From: Gentiana macrophylla
Lineage: Eukaryota > Streptophyta > Magnoliopsida > Gentianales > Gentianaceae
Reading direction: 5' to 3'
DNA length: 64,000 bases
Assembly (NCBI GenBank): GCA_026214975.1
Contig: JAOBSW010000839.1
Location: 56,001 to 120,000, forward strand
A program made the translations under genes and the position numbers. This document shows, piece by piece, positions 10,591 through 23,400 of this stretch (within the stretch, counting starts at the first letter, position 1; each line of letters starts with the position of its first letter). The notes beneath the pieces are model-generated. The model saw only the letters and a program-made list of their open reading frames with translations, searched no databases and was not told where the DNA came from.

Positions 10591-13500
10591 TAGAGTTTAC
10601 TCAAAACGGGGGTTTACAACTCTTTGTATATAGTATAGTAGAGCTTACTCAAAACGGGGGTTTAAATTTTTTTGTATATAATTATAGTAGAGTTCACTCA
10701 AAACGGGGGTTTACAACTTTTTGTATATTATTGTAATAGAGTTCACTCAAAACGGGGGTTTACAAATTTTTGTATATAATTATCGTAAAGTTTACTTAAA
10801 ACGGGGGTTTACACCTTTTTTTATTTAATTGTATAGTAGAGTTTACTCAAAACAGGGGTTTACAACTTTTTGTATATAATTGTATAGTAGAGTTTACTCA
10901 AAACGGGGGTTTAAATTTTTTTGTATATACTTATAGTAGAGTTCACTCAAAATGGGGGTTTACAACTTTTTGTATATTATTGTATTAGAGTTTACACAAA
11001 ACGGGGGTTTTCAACTTTTTGTATATAATAATAATAAAGTTTACTCAAAATGGGGGTTTACAACTTTTTGAAAATAATTGTATAGTAGAGTTTACTCAAA
11101 ACGGGGGTTTACAACTTTTTGTATATAATTATAGTAGAGTTTACTCAAAACGGGGGTTTATAACTTTTTGTAAATAATTGTATTGTAGAGTTTACTCAAA
11201 AAGGGGTTTATTACTTTTTGAATATTATTGTATTAGAGTTAACTCAAAATGGGGGTTTACAACTTTTTGTATATAATTATAGTAGAGTTCACTCAAAACG
11301 GAGGTTTAAAACTTTTTGTAAATAATTGTATAGTAGAGTTTACTCAAAAGGCGGGTTTACAACTTTTTGTATGTTATTGTATTAGAGTTTACTCAAAATG
11401 GGGGTTTACAACTTTTTGTATATAATTGTATTATAGATTTTACTCAAAACAGGGGTTTACAACTTTTTGTATACAAATGTATCGTAGAGTTTACTCAAAA
11501 CGAGGGTTTACATCTTTTTGTCTATTATTGTATTAGAGTTTACTAAAAATGGGCGTTAACAACTTTTTCTATATAATTATAGTAGAGTTTACTCAAAACA
11601 GGGGTTTACAACTTTTAAAAATAATTGTATAGTAGAGTTTACTCAAAACGGGGGTTTACTTCTTTTTGTGTACTATTGTATTAGAGTTTACTCAAAACTG
11701 GGGTTTACAACTTTTTGTATATAATGGTATAGTAGAGTTTACTCCAAACAGGGGTTTACAACTTTTTGTATATAATGGTAGAGTAGAGTTTACTCAAAAT
11801 GGGGGTTTACAACTTTTTGTACAATAAAACGGGGGTTTACTACTTTTTGTATATAATTGTATAGTAGAGTTTACTCAAAACGGGGGTTTACAACTTTTTG
11901 TATAAAATTATAATAGAGTTTACTCAAAACTGGGGTTTATAACTTTTTGTAAATAATTGTATTGTAGAGTTTACTCAAAAAGGGGTGTACAACTTTTTGA
12001 ATATTATTGTATTAGAGTTTACTCAAAACGGGGGTTTACAACTTTTTGTATATAATTCTATAGTAGAGTTTACTCAAAACAGGGGTTTACAACTTTTTGT
12101 ATATAATTGTAGTAGAGTTCACTCAAAACGGAGATTTAAAACTGTTTGTAAATAATTGTATAGTAGAGTTTGCTCAAAAGGGGGGTTTACAACTTTTTGA
12201 ATATAATTGTATAGTAGAGTTTACTCAAAACAGGGGTTTACAACTTTTTGTATATAATTGTATTATGGATTTTACTCAAAACAGGGGTTTACAACTTTTT
12301 GTATATAAATGTATTGTAGAGTTTACTCAAAACGGGGGTTTACAACTTTTTGTATATTATTGTATTAGAGTTTACTAGAAATGGGGGTTAACAACATTTT
12401 CTATATAATTATAGTAGAGTTTACTCAAAATAGGGGGTTTACAATTTTTAGTAAATAATTGTACTGTAGAGTTTACTCAAAACGGGGGTTTACTTCTTTT
12501 TGTGTATTATTGAATTAGAGTTTACTCAAAACGGTGGTTTACAACTTTTTGTATATAATTGTATAGTAGAGTTTACTCAAAACAGGGGTTTACAACTTTT
12601 TGTATATAATGGTATAGTAAAGTTTACTCAAAATAGGGGTTTACAGCTTTTTGTACAAGAAAACGGGGGTTTACAACTTTTTGTATATAATTGTATAGTA
12701 GATTTTTCTCAAAACGGGGGTTTACAACTTTTTGTATATAATTATAGTAGAGTTTACTCAAAACAGGGGTTTATAACTTTTTGTAAATAATTGTATTGTA
12801 GAGTTTACTCAAAAAGGGGTTTACAATTTTTTGAATTTTATTGTATTAGAGTTTACTCAAAATTGTATTGTAGATTTTACTCAAAACGGGGGTTTACAAC
12901 TTTTTGTATATAATTGTATAGTAGAGTTTACTCAAAACAGGGGTTTACAACTTTTTGTATATAATTATAGTATAGTTCACTCAAAACGGAGGTTTAAAAC
13001 TTTTTGTAAATAATTGTATAGTAGAGTTTGCTCAAAAGGGGGGTTTACAACTTTTTGTATATAATTGTATAGTTGAGTTTACTCAAAACGGGGGTTTACA
13101 ACTTTTTGTATATTATTGTATTATAGTTTACTCAAAATGGGGGTTAATAAATTTTTGTATATAATTATAGTAAAGTTCACTCAAAACTGATGTTTAAAGC
13201 ATTTTGTATATAATTGTATAGTAGAGTTTACTCAAAATTGGGGTTTACAACTTTTTGTTTATTTTTGTATTAGTGTTTACTCAAAACGGGGGTTTAAAAC
13301 TTTTTGTATATAAATATAGTAGAGTTCACTCAAAACAGAGGTATTTTCTTAATAATTATATAGTAGAGTTTACTCAAAACTGGGATTTAGGACATTTTGA
13401 ATATTATTGTATTATAGTTTACTCAAAACGTGGGTTAACAACTTGAATATAATTATAGTAGAGTTCACTCAAAATGGGGGTTTACAACTTTTTGTATATA

Positions 13501-13789
13501 ATTATAGTAGAGTTTACTCAAAATGGAGGTTTATAACTTTTTGTATATTATTTTACTCAAAACGGGGGTTTACAACTTTTTGTATAAAATTATAGTAGAA
13601 TTCACTCAAAACGGGGCTTTACAACTTTTTGTATATAATTGTATCATAGAGTTTACTCAAAACGGGGGTTTATAACTTTTTGTATATAATTGTATAGTAG
13701 AGTTTACTCAAAACAGGGGTTTACAACTTTTTGTATATTTTTGAATTAGAGTTCACTCAAAACGGGGGTTTACAACTTTTTGTATATAA

Positions 13790-13794
13790 TTATA
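13790..13794. other. Target site duplication, left copy (TTATA)
   Basis: TTATA directly precedes the LTR at 13795 and is repeated directly after the other LTR at 20467-20471. A matching 5-base duplication indicates a genuine insertion. Confidence 0.9.
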
Positions 13795-14677
13795 TGATGC
13801 GAAACCGCCCGGAGGAAGGCTTCGGATCGAATGAACACTTAGGATCGTGGATTTGAAGGTATTTGGAAGTCCTCAACACAACCACAACCTGTGTGGAAGC
13901 ACCTTGGAATAATAAGCTCCGCGACACAATCACAACCTGTGTGAAGGCACCTTGGAATAAAACCTCAACTCTTAGAAAACCTGTTTCTAAGCACCTTGGT
14001 ATATGGATAACCACAAGGATTGCTCAAGTCCTTGATAATCCGAAATTTGAATTCCCTTTCCAGAGAAACTCACACAACACTTTTCCAAGTGAAGAACAAA
14101 TATAATTTGATTAATTGATTTCAAAAAGCTGAATTACAAATTACAATAGTTTGGGTATTTATAGGACAATAATAGATAGAAAAATAAGATGAAAAGTTTT
14201 CCTCAAAATAAGATAAAAGTGGCGCCCCAAAAACTCTTAGTTTCCAAGCATCATAAATCAATGTATCTTGAATAAATACTTGGACTCTTGAAATCTTGGT
14301 TCATGTATCTGGATTCAATGAATTTTGCATTTCCAAAACATGTCTTCTCATCTTCCAAAGTCAGCAAAAGTGGCGCCATTTCTTCTCCAAATTCAGCCAT
14401 GTTTTTGTCATTTATTTATGTAATATTGCATATTATAATATATATTATAATACCATAATAAGGACCAAAATGTTGGGCCATTTATTCAGGCAGCCCACAC
14501 ACATAAATGATGGACTTGGTTACTTCAGAATCTTCATTATTGGTCTTGGACTCTTGCATTATTACTTGGGCTAATTTTTCCAAAGATTTGAGCCTCTTTT
14601 TACGTTGAAGCCGAGTTTCAGGTCCAACCCGAAATGTTAGTGGATCATGTGTAGGTTGTGGATCCGGATTCATATCA
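13795..14677 (-). repeat. 3' LTR of the chromovirus
   Basis: 883 bp, TGATGCGAAACC...CATATCA, with matching TGAT/ATCA ends. It pairs with 19585-20466. In element sense a TATA box CTATAAATA lies at 14164-14156. The last part of the polyprotein reading frame lies within this LTR (14673-14482). Confidence 0.95.
14156..14164 (-). promoter_or_regulatory. TATA box in the 3' LTR
   Basis: CCTATAAATACCC on the minus strand, identical in both LTRs (other copy at 19946-19954). Confidence 0.55.
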
Positions 14678-14733
14678 GACCCTCCCGGTTGCGAAGGATC
14701 TGTCCTCAGATCATCAGGGTTGTCAAACGAGTG
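14482..14733 (-). pseudogene. Polyprotein C-terminal tail reading through PPT into the 3' LTR
   Basis: After FNVAD the main pol frame meets a TAG (14734-14736) but stays open in the same frame: about 21 codons across the polypurine tract, then 63 codons within the LTR ending at 14482. The tail contains DDLRTDP, then PLTFRVGPETRLQRKKRLK and a Glu/Lys-rich end. A pol tail overlapping the 3' LTR is a known trait of some CRM elements, whose tail carries the CR motif. I see no clear CR motif or chromodomain. The copy in the 5' LTR (20462-20271) has nearly the same reading frame. Confidence 0.65.
14678..14692 (-). other. Polypurine tract of the chromovirus
   Basis: In element sense, ACCGGGAGGGTC directly precedes the LTR start TGATATG. 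It is also coding, as part of the pol tail. Confidence 0.65.
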
Positions 14734-16431
14734 CTAATCAGCCACATTGAAGGAGTTTAGAACGCCCCAGTCGGGTGGAATGTCAAGCTTGTATGAGTTA
14801 TTTTTGATGCGCTCCAAAACTTGGAATGGGCCATCTCCACGTGGGTGTAGCTTGGTCTTGCGTTTTGTGGGAAACCTTTCTTTGCAAAAATGCAGCCATA
14901 CCCAATCTCCGGGGTCAAAGACAACTTCCTTTCGGCCTTTATTTGCTTGTTTTTCATATCGAGCAGTTTGAGCCTCCACATTCTGCCTTGCCTTTGCATG
15001 CAACTCACGGACCATCTTAGCTTTGTTTTCTCCCTCGAGACTTGTGTGCATACCTGGGGGAAGAGGAACAAGATCAATAGGAGTGATAGGATTAAAACCA
15101 TACACAATCTCAAATGGTGAATGTTTAGTAGCAGAGTGAGTAGCACGATTATATGCAAATTCAACATAGGGTAAGCAAGACTCCCAATTCTTTAAGTTTT
15201 TTTGAACTATGGTGCGTAATAATTGACCCAAAGTTTGATTCACAACTTCGGTTTGACCATCAGTTTGGGGATGGTATGCGGTAGAATATAACAAAGTAGT
15301 GCCAAGACGCATCCATAGTACACGCCAGAAATGAATAACAAACTTTAAGTCTCGATCACTAACAATTGATTTTGGAACACCGTGTAGCCGTACTATTTCT
15401 TTAAAGAACAACTCAGCAATATGCGAAGCATCATTTGTTTTATTACATGCGATAAAGTGAGCCATTTTTAAAAATCGATCAACCACCACAAAGATAGAGT
15501 CCTTTCCCGTTTGAGAACGCGGTAATCCTAACACAAAATCCATAGAAAGATCGGTCCAGGGGAATGAGGGAATAGGAAGTGGTGTGTACAATCCATGTGG
15601 ATGTGACTTAGATTTAGCTTTAAGACAAGTTATACAAGACTCACAAATTCGATGAACATCACGAACCATTTTAGGCCAATAAAAATGTGAGTGAAGTATG
15701 TCAAAAGTTTTAGCAATGCCAAAGTGTCCCATAAGTCCTCCACCGTGTGCTTCCCTAACCAAATATTCACACATAGACCCTCGAGGAATGCATAATTTAT
15801 TTTCTTTGAACAAAAATCCCTCGTGTCTATAAAACTTATCACATGCGGTATTCACAGTAGATTTATATAATTCAGCAAAATCAAGATCAGATGCATACAA
15901 CTCCTTAATATGCTCAAAACCAAGTAGTTTTGTTTTCATGTGTGTGATTAGAGTGTAGCGCCTAGACAATGTATCGGCAACGGTGTTCTCTTTTCCTTTT
16001 TTATATTTGATCACATAAGGAAATGATTCAATAAATTCCATCCACCGAATGTGTCGCAAATGCAATTTAGATTGCCTTTTCAAATATTTTAAAGATTCAT
16101 GATCGGAATGAATGACAAATTCCCTCGGATGCAAGTAATGCTGCCACACACGTAAACACTGAACAAGTGCATATAGTTCTTTATCATACGTGGCATAATT
16201 TAATTGTGCGCCTTTCAACATCTCGCTGTAGTATGCAATAGGATGTCCCTCTTGTATTAAAACACCACCAATACCCACCCCAGATGCATCGCACTCAATC
16301 TCAAATGTTTTAGAGAAATCAGGTAAAGCAAAAATAGGTGCAGATATTAAATGAGTTTTAAGAGTTTCGAATGCTTCCCTTTGAGTAGGACCCCAATGGA
16401 ATGGTGTGTTCTTTTTGACTAACTCGTTCAA
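14734..16431 (-). pseudogene. Chromovirus pol: RNase H and integrase
   Basis: 565 codons. RNase H comes first ([16 protein letters not shown], the [11 protein letters not shown]sp region, [11 protein letters not shown]). Then comes the integrase zinc-binding region (H..H, and CESCITC), followed by the catalytic core with Asp in [10 protein letters not shown], Asp in SIVSDRD, and Glu in [10 protein letters not shown], so the DDE triad is intact. The C-terminal GPF/Y-like part ([21 protein letters not shown]) follows. It ends at an in-frame TAG after FNVAD, before the tail that continues into the LTR. This is the best preserved part of the element, but the upstream frame is broken, so a full polyprotein cannot be made. 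Confidence 0.92.
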
Positions 16432-16669
16432 AGGGGCGGCTATGCTGCTGAAATTCTTGATGAATCATCAGTAAAAACTGGCCAAGCCATGAAAACTTCG
16501 GACCTCCGTTGCGCTTTTAGGTTCGGGCCATTCAGCCACTGCCTTTACCTTTTCTTGGTCAACTTCAATTCCGTGTCCACTTACAACGAAACCAAGGAAA
16601 ACAACATGATCCCAAGCAAAAGGAACATTTCTTAAGATTAGCAAATAAGTGCGCTTTTCGAAGGGTTTC

Positions 16670-17230
16670 CTAAACAGACTTTAAGTGTGATAGATGCAAG
16701 TTTAAATCATGGCTGTAAATTAAGATGTCATCAAAATAGACCACTACAAACCGACCAATAAATTCTTTAAGGATTTCATTCATTAATCGCATAAATGTGC
16801 TTGGAGCATTGGTGAGACCAAAAGGCATTACGAGCCATTCATATAACCCAAACTTTGTTTTAAACGCTGTTTTCCATTCATCTCCCTCACGGATTCGTAC
16901 TTGATGGTAACCACTTTTTAAATCAATTTTCGAAAATAATTTTGCACCATGCAATTCATCCAACATGTCATTGAGAAGAGGAATGGGATATCGATACTTT
17001 ACCGTGATTTGATTGATGGCACGACAGTCAGTGCACATCCTCCACTCACCATTCTTCTTAGGCACAATGATTACGGGAACCGCACATGGACTCAAAGATT
17101 CTTGAATCTTCCCTTTTTCCAGCAACTCTTGAACTTGATGCTGAATTTCCTTAGTTTCCTTAGGATTTGCCCTGTATGCCGGACGATTTGGTAGAACTGC
17201 TCCCGGGATAAAATCAATTTGATGTTCCAC
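16670..17230 (-). pseudogene. Chromovirus pol: reverse transcriptase
   Basis: 186 codons covering the RT palm and fingers: [45 protein letters not shown] and the catalytic YFDDILIYS (residues 165-173). The RT start continues from the separate ORF 17464-17264 (protease-RT linker, ending FEDVFP). RT thumb coding continues in other frames through 16669-16432 (including a GHGIEVD-like stretch), so frameshifts separate it from RNase H. Confidence 0.92.
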
Positions 17231-17263
17231 TCCTCGTAGGGGTGGTAATCCACTTGGTTCTTC

Positions 17264-17934
17264 TTATGGAAATACATCTTCAAATTCCTGCAAAAGGGTT
17301 AGTGCCACATCGGGAAGAATTCCCGCAAGATCAGATACAAGCATATAACAAGGATTTGAAGTAGATAAGTGCTCGTTAAATTCGAATGAGGAACTAACGG
17401 ATAGGAATCCTTGTAAATGAATAAAATGGGGTTTCGGACAGCCGCTTAATTCATCTTTTATCATGACTTTTGGAATTCACTTTAACGGTCTCAGAAGGCA
17501 TTTTAACAATCACAGTTTCAGAATTAGTGGGTGCTTGTGCATTAGCGTGCTCAGACTCTCTCTTTTTTGCAAACTTAACTTGATCAGAATGAGCCTCGTG
17601 TGGTGCCAAAGGACTCAAAGTGATACGCTTTCCTTTATGCGAAATGGTGTATTTATTAAGAAAACCATCATAGGTGACACGTTTATCAAATTTCCATGGA
17701 CGGTCAAGTAATATATGCGTGACATGCATAGGAACCACATCGCAAAGAATTTTATCTTCATATTTTGAAAGATCAAATTCACATATGCTTGCTTTCGTGA
17801 CTTTAACCGAACCACATTCATTTAACCATTGCAATTTATATGTTGCGGGTGCTTAACGGTGGGAATATTCAGTTTTTCAACAACCTCATCACTTATGGCA
17901 TTAGTACAACTTCCAGAATCAATAATCATCATGC
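17264..17934 (-). pseudogene. Chromovirus protease and protease-RT linker
   Basis: An aspartic protease active site (IIDSGSCTNAIS) is readable around 17930-17895 in a frame just after gag. A one-base slip near 17855 moves the frame to the ORF 17834-17451, which has the conserved C-terminal half: LQWLNECG, CDVVPMHVTHILLDRPWKFD. The linker to RT lies in the ORF 17464-17264. Protease would cleave the polyprotein in the particle. It is not functional here because of the frame breaks. Confidence 0.8.
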
Positions 17935-17975
17935 ATAACTTACCTTCGATAAGGCAACGAGTTTGAAAAATATTC

Positions 17976-19079
17976 TCACGCTGCCTCATCATTATTAATT
18001 TGATTCACGGCGCCGGGACTTTTTTTTACAAACATTGCTCGTTCATCAAAGGAAATACCCTCATCGTCTTCTTTATTTTCAACCGACTCTTGCTCCTTTA
18101 ATGGCTGTTCATTCTCATCTTCCAAGGCTGATTGATATTTCCCATCTCCAGCTGCAACATAAGATCTCTTGTTCGCACATTCATTAGCCTTGTGTCCTAA
18201 TCCTTGACATTTATAACATATCAAAGTGCCATCAGATTTTTCCTTGTTAGGTCGGTCATTTGTTACTTGGGGAGGGGAATATTTAACAGCAGAATTTTTA
18301 AAAGGAAACTTACCTCCATCGCCTTTGGATTGAAAAGGTTTAGTTGGTGTGGTACCTGAATGATTCTTTGCAAATTGCGTCTTCTTCTTCTTGAGTTGAT
18401 TCTCCTTAGTTAAGGCTGCATGTACCATCTCATCATAGGTAGTGCAATTCATCATTTCAACTGGGTCTGCTATCTCGGGCCGCAAACCTCCCAAAAATCG
18501 AGCCATTGTATGTTCATCAGATTCTTCAGTATCTGTTTGAAATAAAGCCATTTCTAACTCATCTTGATAGCCTTGAACAGATTTCTCGCCTTGTTGGAGA
18601 GTTTGTAACTTTCTCACTTGCTCACGACGATAGAATTCGGGAACCCATTTTCGATGCATTTCATTTTTAAGAACCTCCCAAGAAGAAATCACTTGTTGCC
18701 TCAATTTCCTGCGCTTTTCATTAGTTTTATGGAACCAAAGAATAGCTCGTTCCTCAAATACACTAGTAGCAAGTTTTACTTTGTTCCTTTCCGAATAATC
18801 ATGACAATTAAAAATTTGCTCAACTTTAACAACCCAAGAAAGATATTCATCAGGTTTAGAATTACCTTTAAACGCCGGAATTTTCTGTTTTATACCTTGA
18901 AGAGTGTCCCGTGGTGCCCCAACTCTCCGTGGTGCTAAAACTGTTGCTGCGTCATTTTCCTCCATAGTTCGAATAATATCATCCTTAAGACTTCTTTTAA
19001 ATTTCTCATAATAAGAAACATCAAGAATATTTGTCTTTTTGTGCCTTATAATTTTAGCCTTTACCTTTCCCTTTTCCAA
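17976..19079 (-). pseudogene. Chromovirus gag with CCHC zinc knuckle
   Basis: 367 codons. The capsid region includes IPAFKGNSKPDEYLSWVVKV and RFLGGLRPEIADPVEMM. A zinc knuckle CYKCQGLGHKANEC (C-X2-C-X4-H-X4-C) is at about residues 288-301. A strongly acidic C-terminal stretch follows. The gag ORF itself is open, but it ends before the protease site, which lies in another frame starting at an overlapping ATG. The upstream start is uncertain: the ATG at 19079 is the first in frame. Confidence 0.88.
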
Positions 19080-19564
19080 CTTCCTCAGAAAATAACATAG
19101 TGTTGTTAAAAATAAAAAAAAGATCTTGGAATTCAGACAGAGAGTTGGGGTCCTGTTTTGAAGATGTTAGGCTTCGAATTTTGAGATGCGGTCGAGAGAA
19201 AAGGTAGATAAACGGATGATTTAGATGTGATAAAAATTTCAGGTCGTTTTGAGGTGTATAGTTTGGCCAACCAATCGGATTTCTGAGACTGGTTCAATCT
19301 GTCAGAAAATTTCCAGAATTATAGCAGTGACTTACGTCGCATATTGTGGCCAAACAGTTAGGAATCTGGAAAAACTCAAAAAACAAAAGTTGTAGAAAAC
19401 GGAATTTTCTATGAGATCACCAAATTGGAAGAGTTTTGGATTGGAAAAACGTAGTCAAAACAGATCTAGAATACAAACTGTCACTGCAGACTGCTGTTGT
19501 TGTTTTTTTTGTTTTTTTGTTGTAAGATAAAAAGAAATAAAAGGGATATAATACCGTCAATCCG
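19080..19564 (-). other. Chromovirus 5' leader
   Basis: Untranslated region between PBS and gag. No conserved ORF. Contains T/A-rich stretches near 19108-19122 and 19500-19525. Confidence 0.7.
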
Positions 19565-19583
19565 CCTTGATCTCTGATACCAA
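19565..19583 (-). other. Primer binding site, initiator Met tRNA type
   Basis: On the minus strand the sequence is TTGGTATCAGAGATCAAGG, one base after the 5' LTR end ...CGCATCA. TGGTATCAGAG is the standard start of plant tRNA-iMet binding sites; the following bases have drifted. Confidence 0.85.
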
Positions 19584-19584
19584 C

Positions 19585-20466
19585 TGATGCGAAACCGCCT
19601 AGAGGAAGGCTTCGGATCGAATGAACACTTAGGATCGTGGATTTGAAGGTATTTGGAAGTCCTCAACACAACCACAACCTGTGTGGAAGCACCTTGGAAT
19701 AATAAGCTCCGCGACACAATCACAACCTGTGTGAAGGTACCTTGGAATAAAACCTCAACACTTAGAAAACCTGTTTCTAAGCACCTTGGTATATGGATAA
19801 CCACAAGGATTGCTCAAGTCCTTGATAATCCGAAATTTGAATTCCATTTCCAGAGAAACTCACACAACACTTTTCCATGTGAAGAACAAATATAATTTGA
19901 TTAATTGATTTCAAAAAGCTGAATTACAAATTACAATAGTTTGGGTATTTATAGGACAATAATAGATAGAAAAATAAGATGAAAACTTTCCTCAAAATAA
20001 GATAAAAGTGGCGCCCCAAAAACTCTTAGTTTCCAAGCATCATAAATCAATGTATCTTGAATAAATACTTGGACTCTTGAAATCTTGGTTCATGTATCTT
20101 GATTCAATGAATTTTGCATTTCCCAAACTTGTCTTCTCATCTTCCAAAGTCAGCAAAAGTGGCGCCATTTCTTCTCCAAATTCAGCCATGTTTTTGTCAT
20201 TTATTTAAGTAATATTGCATATTATAATATATATTATAATACCATAATAAGGACCAAAATGTTTGGCCATTTATTCAGGCAGCCCACACACATAAACGAT
20301 GGACTTGGTTACTTCAGAATCTTCATTATTGGTCTTGGACTCTTGCATTATTACTTGGGCTAATTTTTCCAAAGCTTTGAGCCTCTTTTTACGTTGAAGC
20401 CGAGTTTCAGGTCCAACCCGAAATGTTAGTGGATCATGTGTAGGTTGGGGATCCGGATTCATATCA
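19585..20466 (-). repeat. 5' LTR of the chromovirus
   Basis: 882 bp, matching 13795-14677 with 15 substitutions and one 1-base deletion (the T run near 19985). TATA box at 19954-19946. It is followed by TSD TTATA and then satellite. Confidence 0.95.
19946..19954 (-). promoter_or_regulatory. TATA box in the 5' LTR
   Basis: CTATAAATA on the minus strand, about 360 bases before the LTR end. A plausible core promoter of the element. Confidence 0.6.
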
Positions 20467-23400
20467 TTATAGTACAGTTTACTTAAAACGGGGGTTTACA
20501 ACTTTTTGTAAATAATTGTATAGTAGAGTTTACTCAAAACGGGGGTTTACAACTTTTTGTATATTATTGTATTAGAGTATACTCAAAACGGGGGTTTACA
20601 ACTTTTTGTATATAATTGTATTGTAGATTTTACTCAAAACAGGGGTTTACAACTTTTTGTATATAATTGTATAGTAGAGTTTACTCAAAACAGAGGATTA
20701 AAACTTTTTATATAGGAATGTATAGTAGTGTTTACTCAAAAAAGGGGTTTACAACTTTTTGTACAATAAAACGGGGCTTTACAACTTTTTCTATATAATT
20801 GTATAGCAGAGTTTACTCAAAACGGGGATTTATAAATTTTTGTGTATAATTGTACAGTAGAGTTTACTCAAAATGGGGGTTTACAACTTTTTGTATATTA
20901 TTGAATTAGAGTTTACTCAAAACGGGGGTTTATATCTTTTTGTATATAATTATAGTACAGTTTACTTAAAATGGGGGTTTACAGCTTTTTGTAAATAATT
21001 GTATAGTAGAGTTTACTCAAAACGGGGGTTTACAACTTTTTATTAATAATTGTATAGTAGAGTTCACTCAAAACGGGGTTTACAACTTTTTGTATACTAT
21101 TGTATTAGAGTTTACTCAAACGGGGGTTTACAACTTTTTGTATATAATTGTTTTGTAGATTTTACTTAAAACATGGGTTTACAACTTTTTATATATAATT
21201 GTATAGTAGAGTTACTCAAAATGGAGGTTTACAACTTTTTGTATATAATTGTATTGTAGAGTTTACTCCAAACGGGGGTTTACAACTTTTTGTATATTAT
21301 AGTATTAGAGTTTACTAAAAATGGGGGTTTACAAGTTTTTGTATATAATTTTTGTAGAGTTTACTCAAAACAGGAGTTTACAACTTTTTGTTAATAATTG
21401 TATAGTAGAATTTACTCAAAATAGGGGTTTACAACTTTTTGTATATTATTATATTAGAGTTTATCAATAAGGGGGTTTACAAATAATTGAATAGTAGAGT
21501 TTACTCAAAACCGGGGTTTACAACTTTTGGTCTAATAAAACGGGGTTTACAACTTTTTCTATATAATTGGATACTAGAGTTTACTCAAAATAGGGGTTTA
21601 AAACTTTTTCTATATTATTGTATTAGAGTTCACTCAAAACGGGGGTTAACAACTTTTTGTATATAATTATAGTAGAGTTCACTCAAAATCGGTGGTTTAA
21701 AAATTTTTGTAGATAATTATAGTCGAGTTAACTCAAAATGGTGGTTTACAACTTTCTGTAGTATAGTTCACTCGAAACAGAGGTTTACAACATTTTGTAT
21801 ATAATTGTATAGAAGAGTTTCCTCAAAACGGAGGTTTACAAATTTTTGTAAATAATTGTATAGTAGAGTTTACTCAAAATGGGGGTTTACAACTTTTTGT
21901 ATACTATTGTATTAGAGTTTACTGAAAACGGGGGTTAACAACTTTTTGTATATAATTATAGTAGAGTTTACTCAAAACAGAGGTTTACAACTTTTTGTAT
22001 ATAATTGTATTGTAGAGTTTCCTCAAAACGGGTTGTTTACATCTTTTTGTACAATATAACGGGGGTTTACAACTTTTTGTATATAATTGTATACTAGAGT
22101 TTATTCAAAATGGGGGTTTACAACTTTTTGTATATTATTGTACACAAAATGGGGGTTTACAACTTTTTATATAAAATTATAGTAGAGTTCACTCAAAACG
22201 GGGCATTACAACTTTTTGTACATAATTGTATCGTAGAGTTTATCAAAACGGGAGTTTATAACTTTTTGTATATAATTGTATAGTAGAGTTTATTCAAAAT
22301 AGGGGTTTACAACTTTTTGTACATTATTGAATTAGAGTTCACTCAAAACGGGGGTTTACAACTTTTTGTATATAATTATAGTACAGTTTACTTAAAACAG
22401 GGGTTTACAACTTTTTGTAAACAATTGTATAGTAGAGTTTACTCAAAATGGGGGTTTACAACTTTTTGTATATTATAGTATTAGAGTTTACTCAAAATGG
22501 GGGTTTACAACTTTTTGTATATAATTGTATTGTAGATTTTACTCAAAACAGGGGTTTACAACTTTTTGTATATAATTGTATAGTAGAGTTTACTCAAAAT
22601 GGGGGTTTACAACTTTTTGTAAATAATTGTATTGTAGAGTTTACTCAAAACGGGGTTTACAACTTTTTGTATATTATTGTATTAGAGTTTACTAAAAATG
22701 GGGGTTTACAAGTTTTGTATATAATTTTTGTAGAGTTACTCAAAACGGGGGTTTACAACTTTTTGTTAATAATTGTATAGTAGAGTTTACTCAAAATGGG
22801 GGTTTACAACTTTTTTTATATTATTGTATTAGAGTTTACTCAATACGGGGGTTTACATCTTTTTGTATATAATTGTATAGTAGTGTTTACTCAAATCGGG
22901 GGTTTACAACTTTTTGTACAATAAAACGGGGTTTACAACCTTTTCTATATAATTGTATAGTAGAGTTTACTCAAAACGGGGGTTTACAACTTTTTGTCTA
23001 TTATTGTATTAGAGTTCACTCAAAACGGGGGTTTACAACTTTTTGTATATTATTGTATTAGAGTTTACTCAAAACGGGGGTTTTCAACTTTTTGTATATA
23101 ATAATAGTAAAGTTTACTCAAAATGGGGGTTTACAACTTTTTGTAAATAATTGTATATTAGAGTTTACTTAAAATGGGGATTATCACCACTTTCTATATA
23201 ATTGTATAGTAGTTTACTAAGTGTACAACTTTTTGTATATGTATAGAAGAGTTTACTCAAAACGGGGGTTTACAACTTTTTGTATATTATTGTATTAGAG
23301 TTCACTCAAAACGGGGGTTTTCAACTTTTTGTATATAATAATAGTAAAGTTTACTCAAAATGGGGGTTTACAACTTTTTGTAAATAATTGTATATTAGAG

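Larger units (their letters stand above)
8756..13794 (+). repeat. Satellite array 1 (49-51 bp unit, plus orientation)
   Basis: About 5.0 kb of tandem units containing the core CAAAACGGGGGTTTACAACT followed by a TTTTGTATATAATTG-type AT-rich end and GTAGAGTTTACT. Three main unit types recur: A (51 bp, ...AATTGTATAGTAGAG), B (49 bp, ...TTATTGTATTAGAG) and C (49 bp, ...AATTATAGTAGAGTTC). A short type of about 30 bp contains GTACAATAAA. The array starts in mid-pol of the Athila fragment and ends at the chromovirus insertion. Many ORFs across it arise because the 51-bp unit is 17 codons long; they are not genes. Confidence 0.97.
13795..20466 (-). mobile_element. Complete CRM/Galadriel-like chromovirus (Ty3/gypsy), coding-defective
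   Basis: A 6,672-bp LTR retrotransposon on the minus strand with 883- and 882-bp LTRs, a tRNA-iMet-type PBS, gag, protease, RT, RNase H and integrase in that order, a polypurine tract, and a TTATA target duplication. Integrase phrases such as [20 protein letters not shown] and a polyprotein tail that runs into the 3' LTR fit the CRM/Galadriel branch. No canonical chromodomain is visible. The LTRs differ by 15 substitutions and one 1-base indel by eye (about 1.7%). It is inserted in the satellite: removing it and one TSD restores a continuous unit. The frame is broken between gag and protease, within protease, before RT, between RT and RNase H, and by one TAG near the end. Confidence 0.95.

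Noticed and set aside
8756..13794. Possible CRISPR-like array
   Set aside because: There are no unique spacers: the whole unit repeats with gradual variation, in a plant nuclear context.
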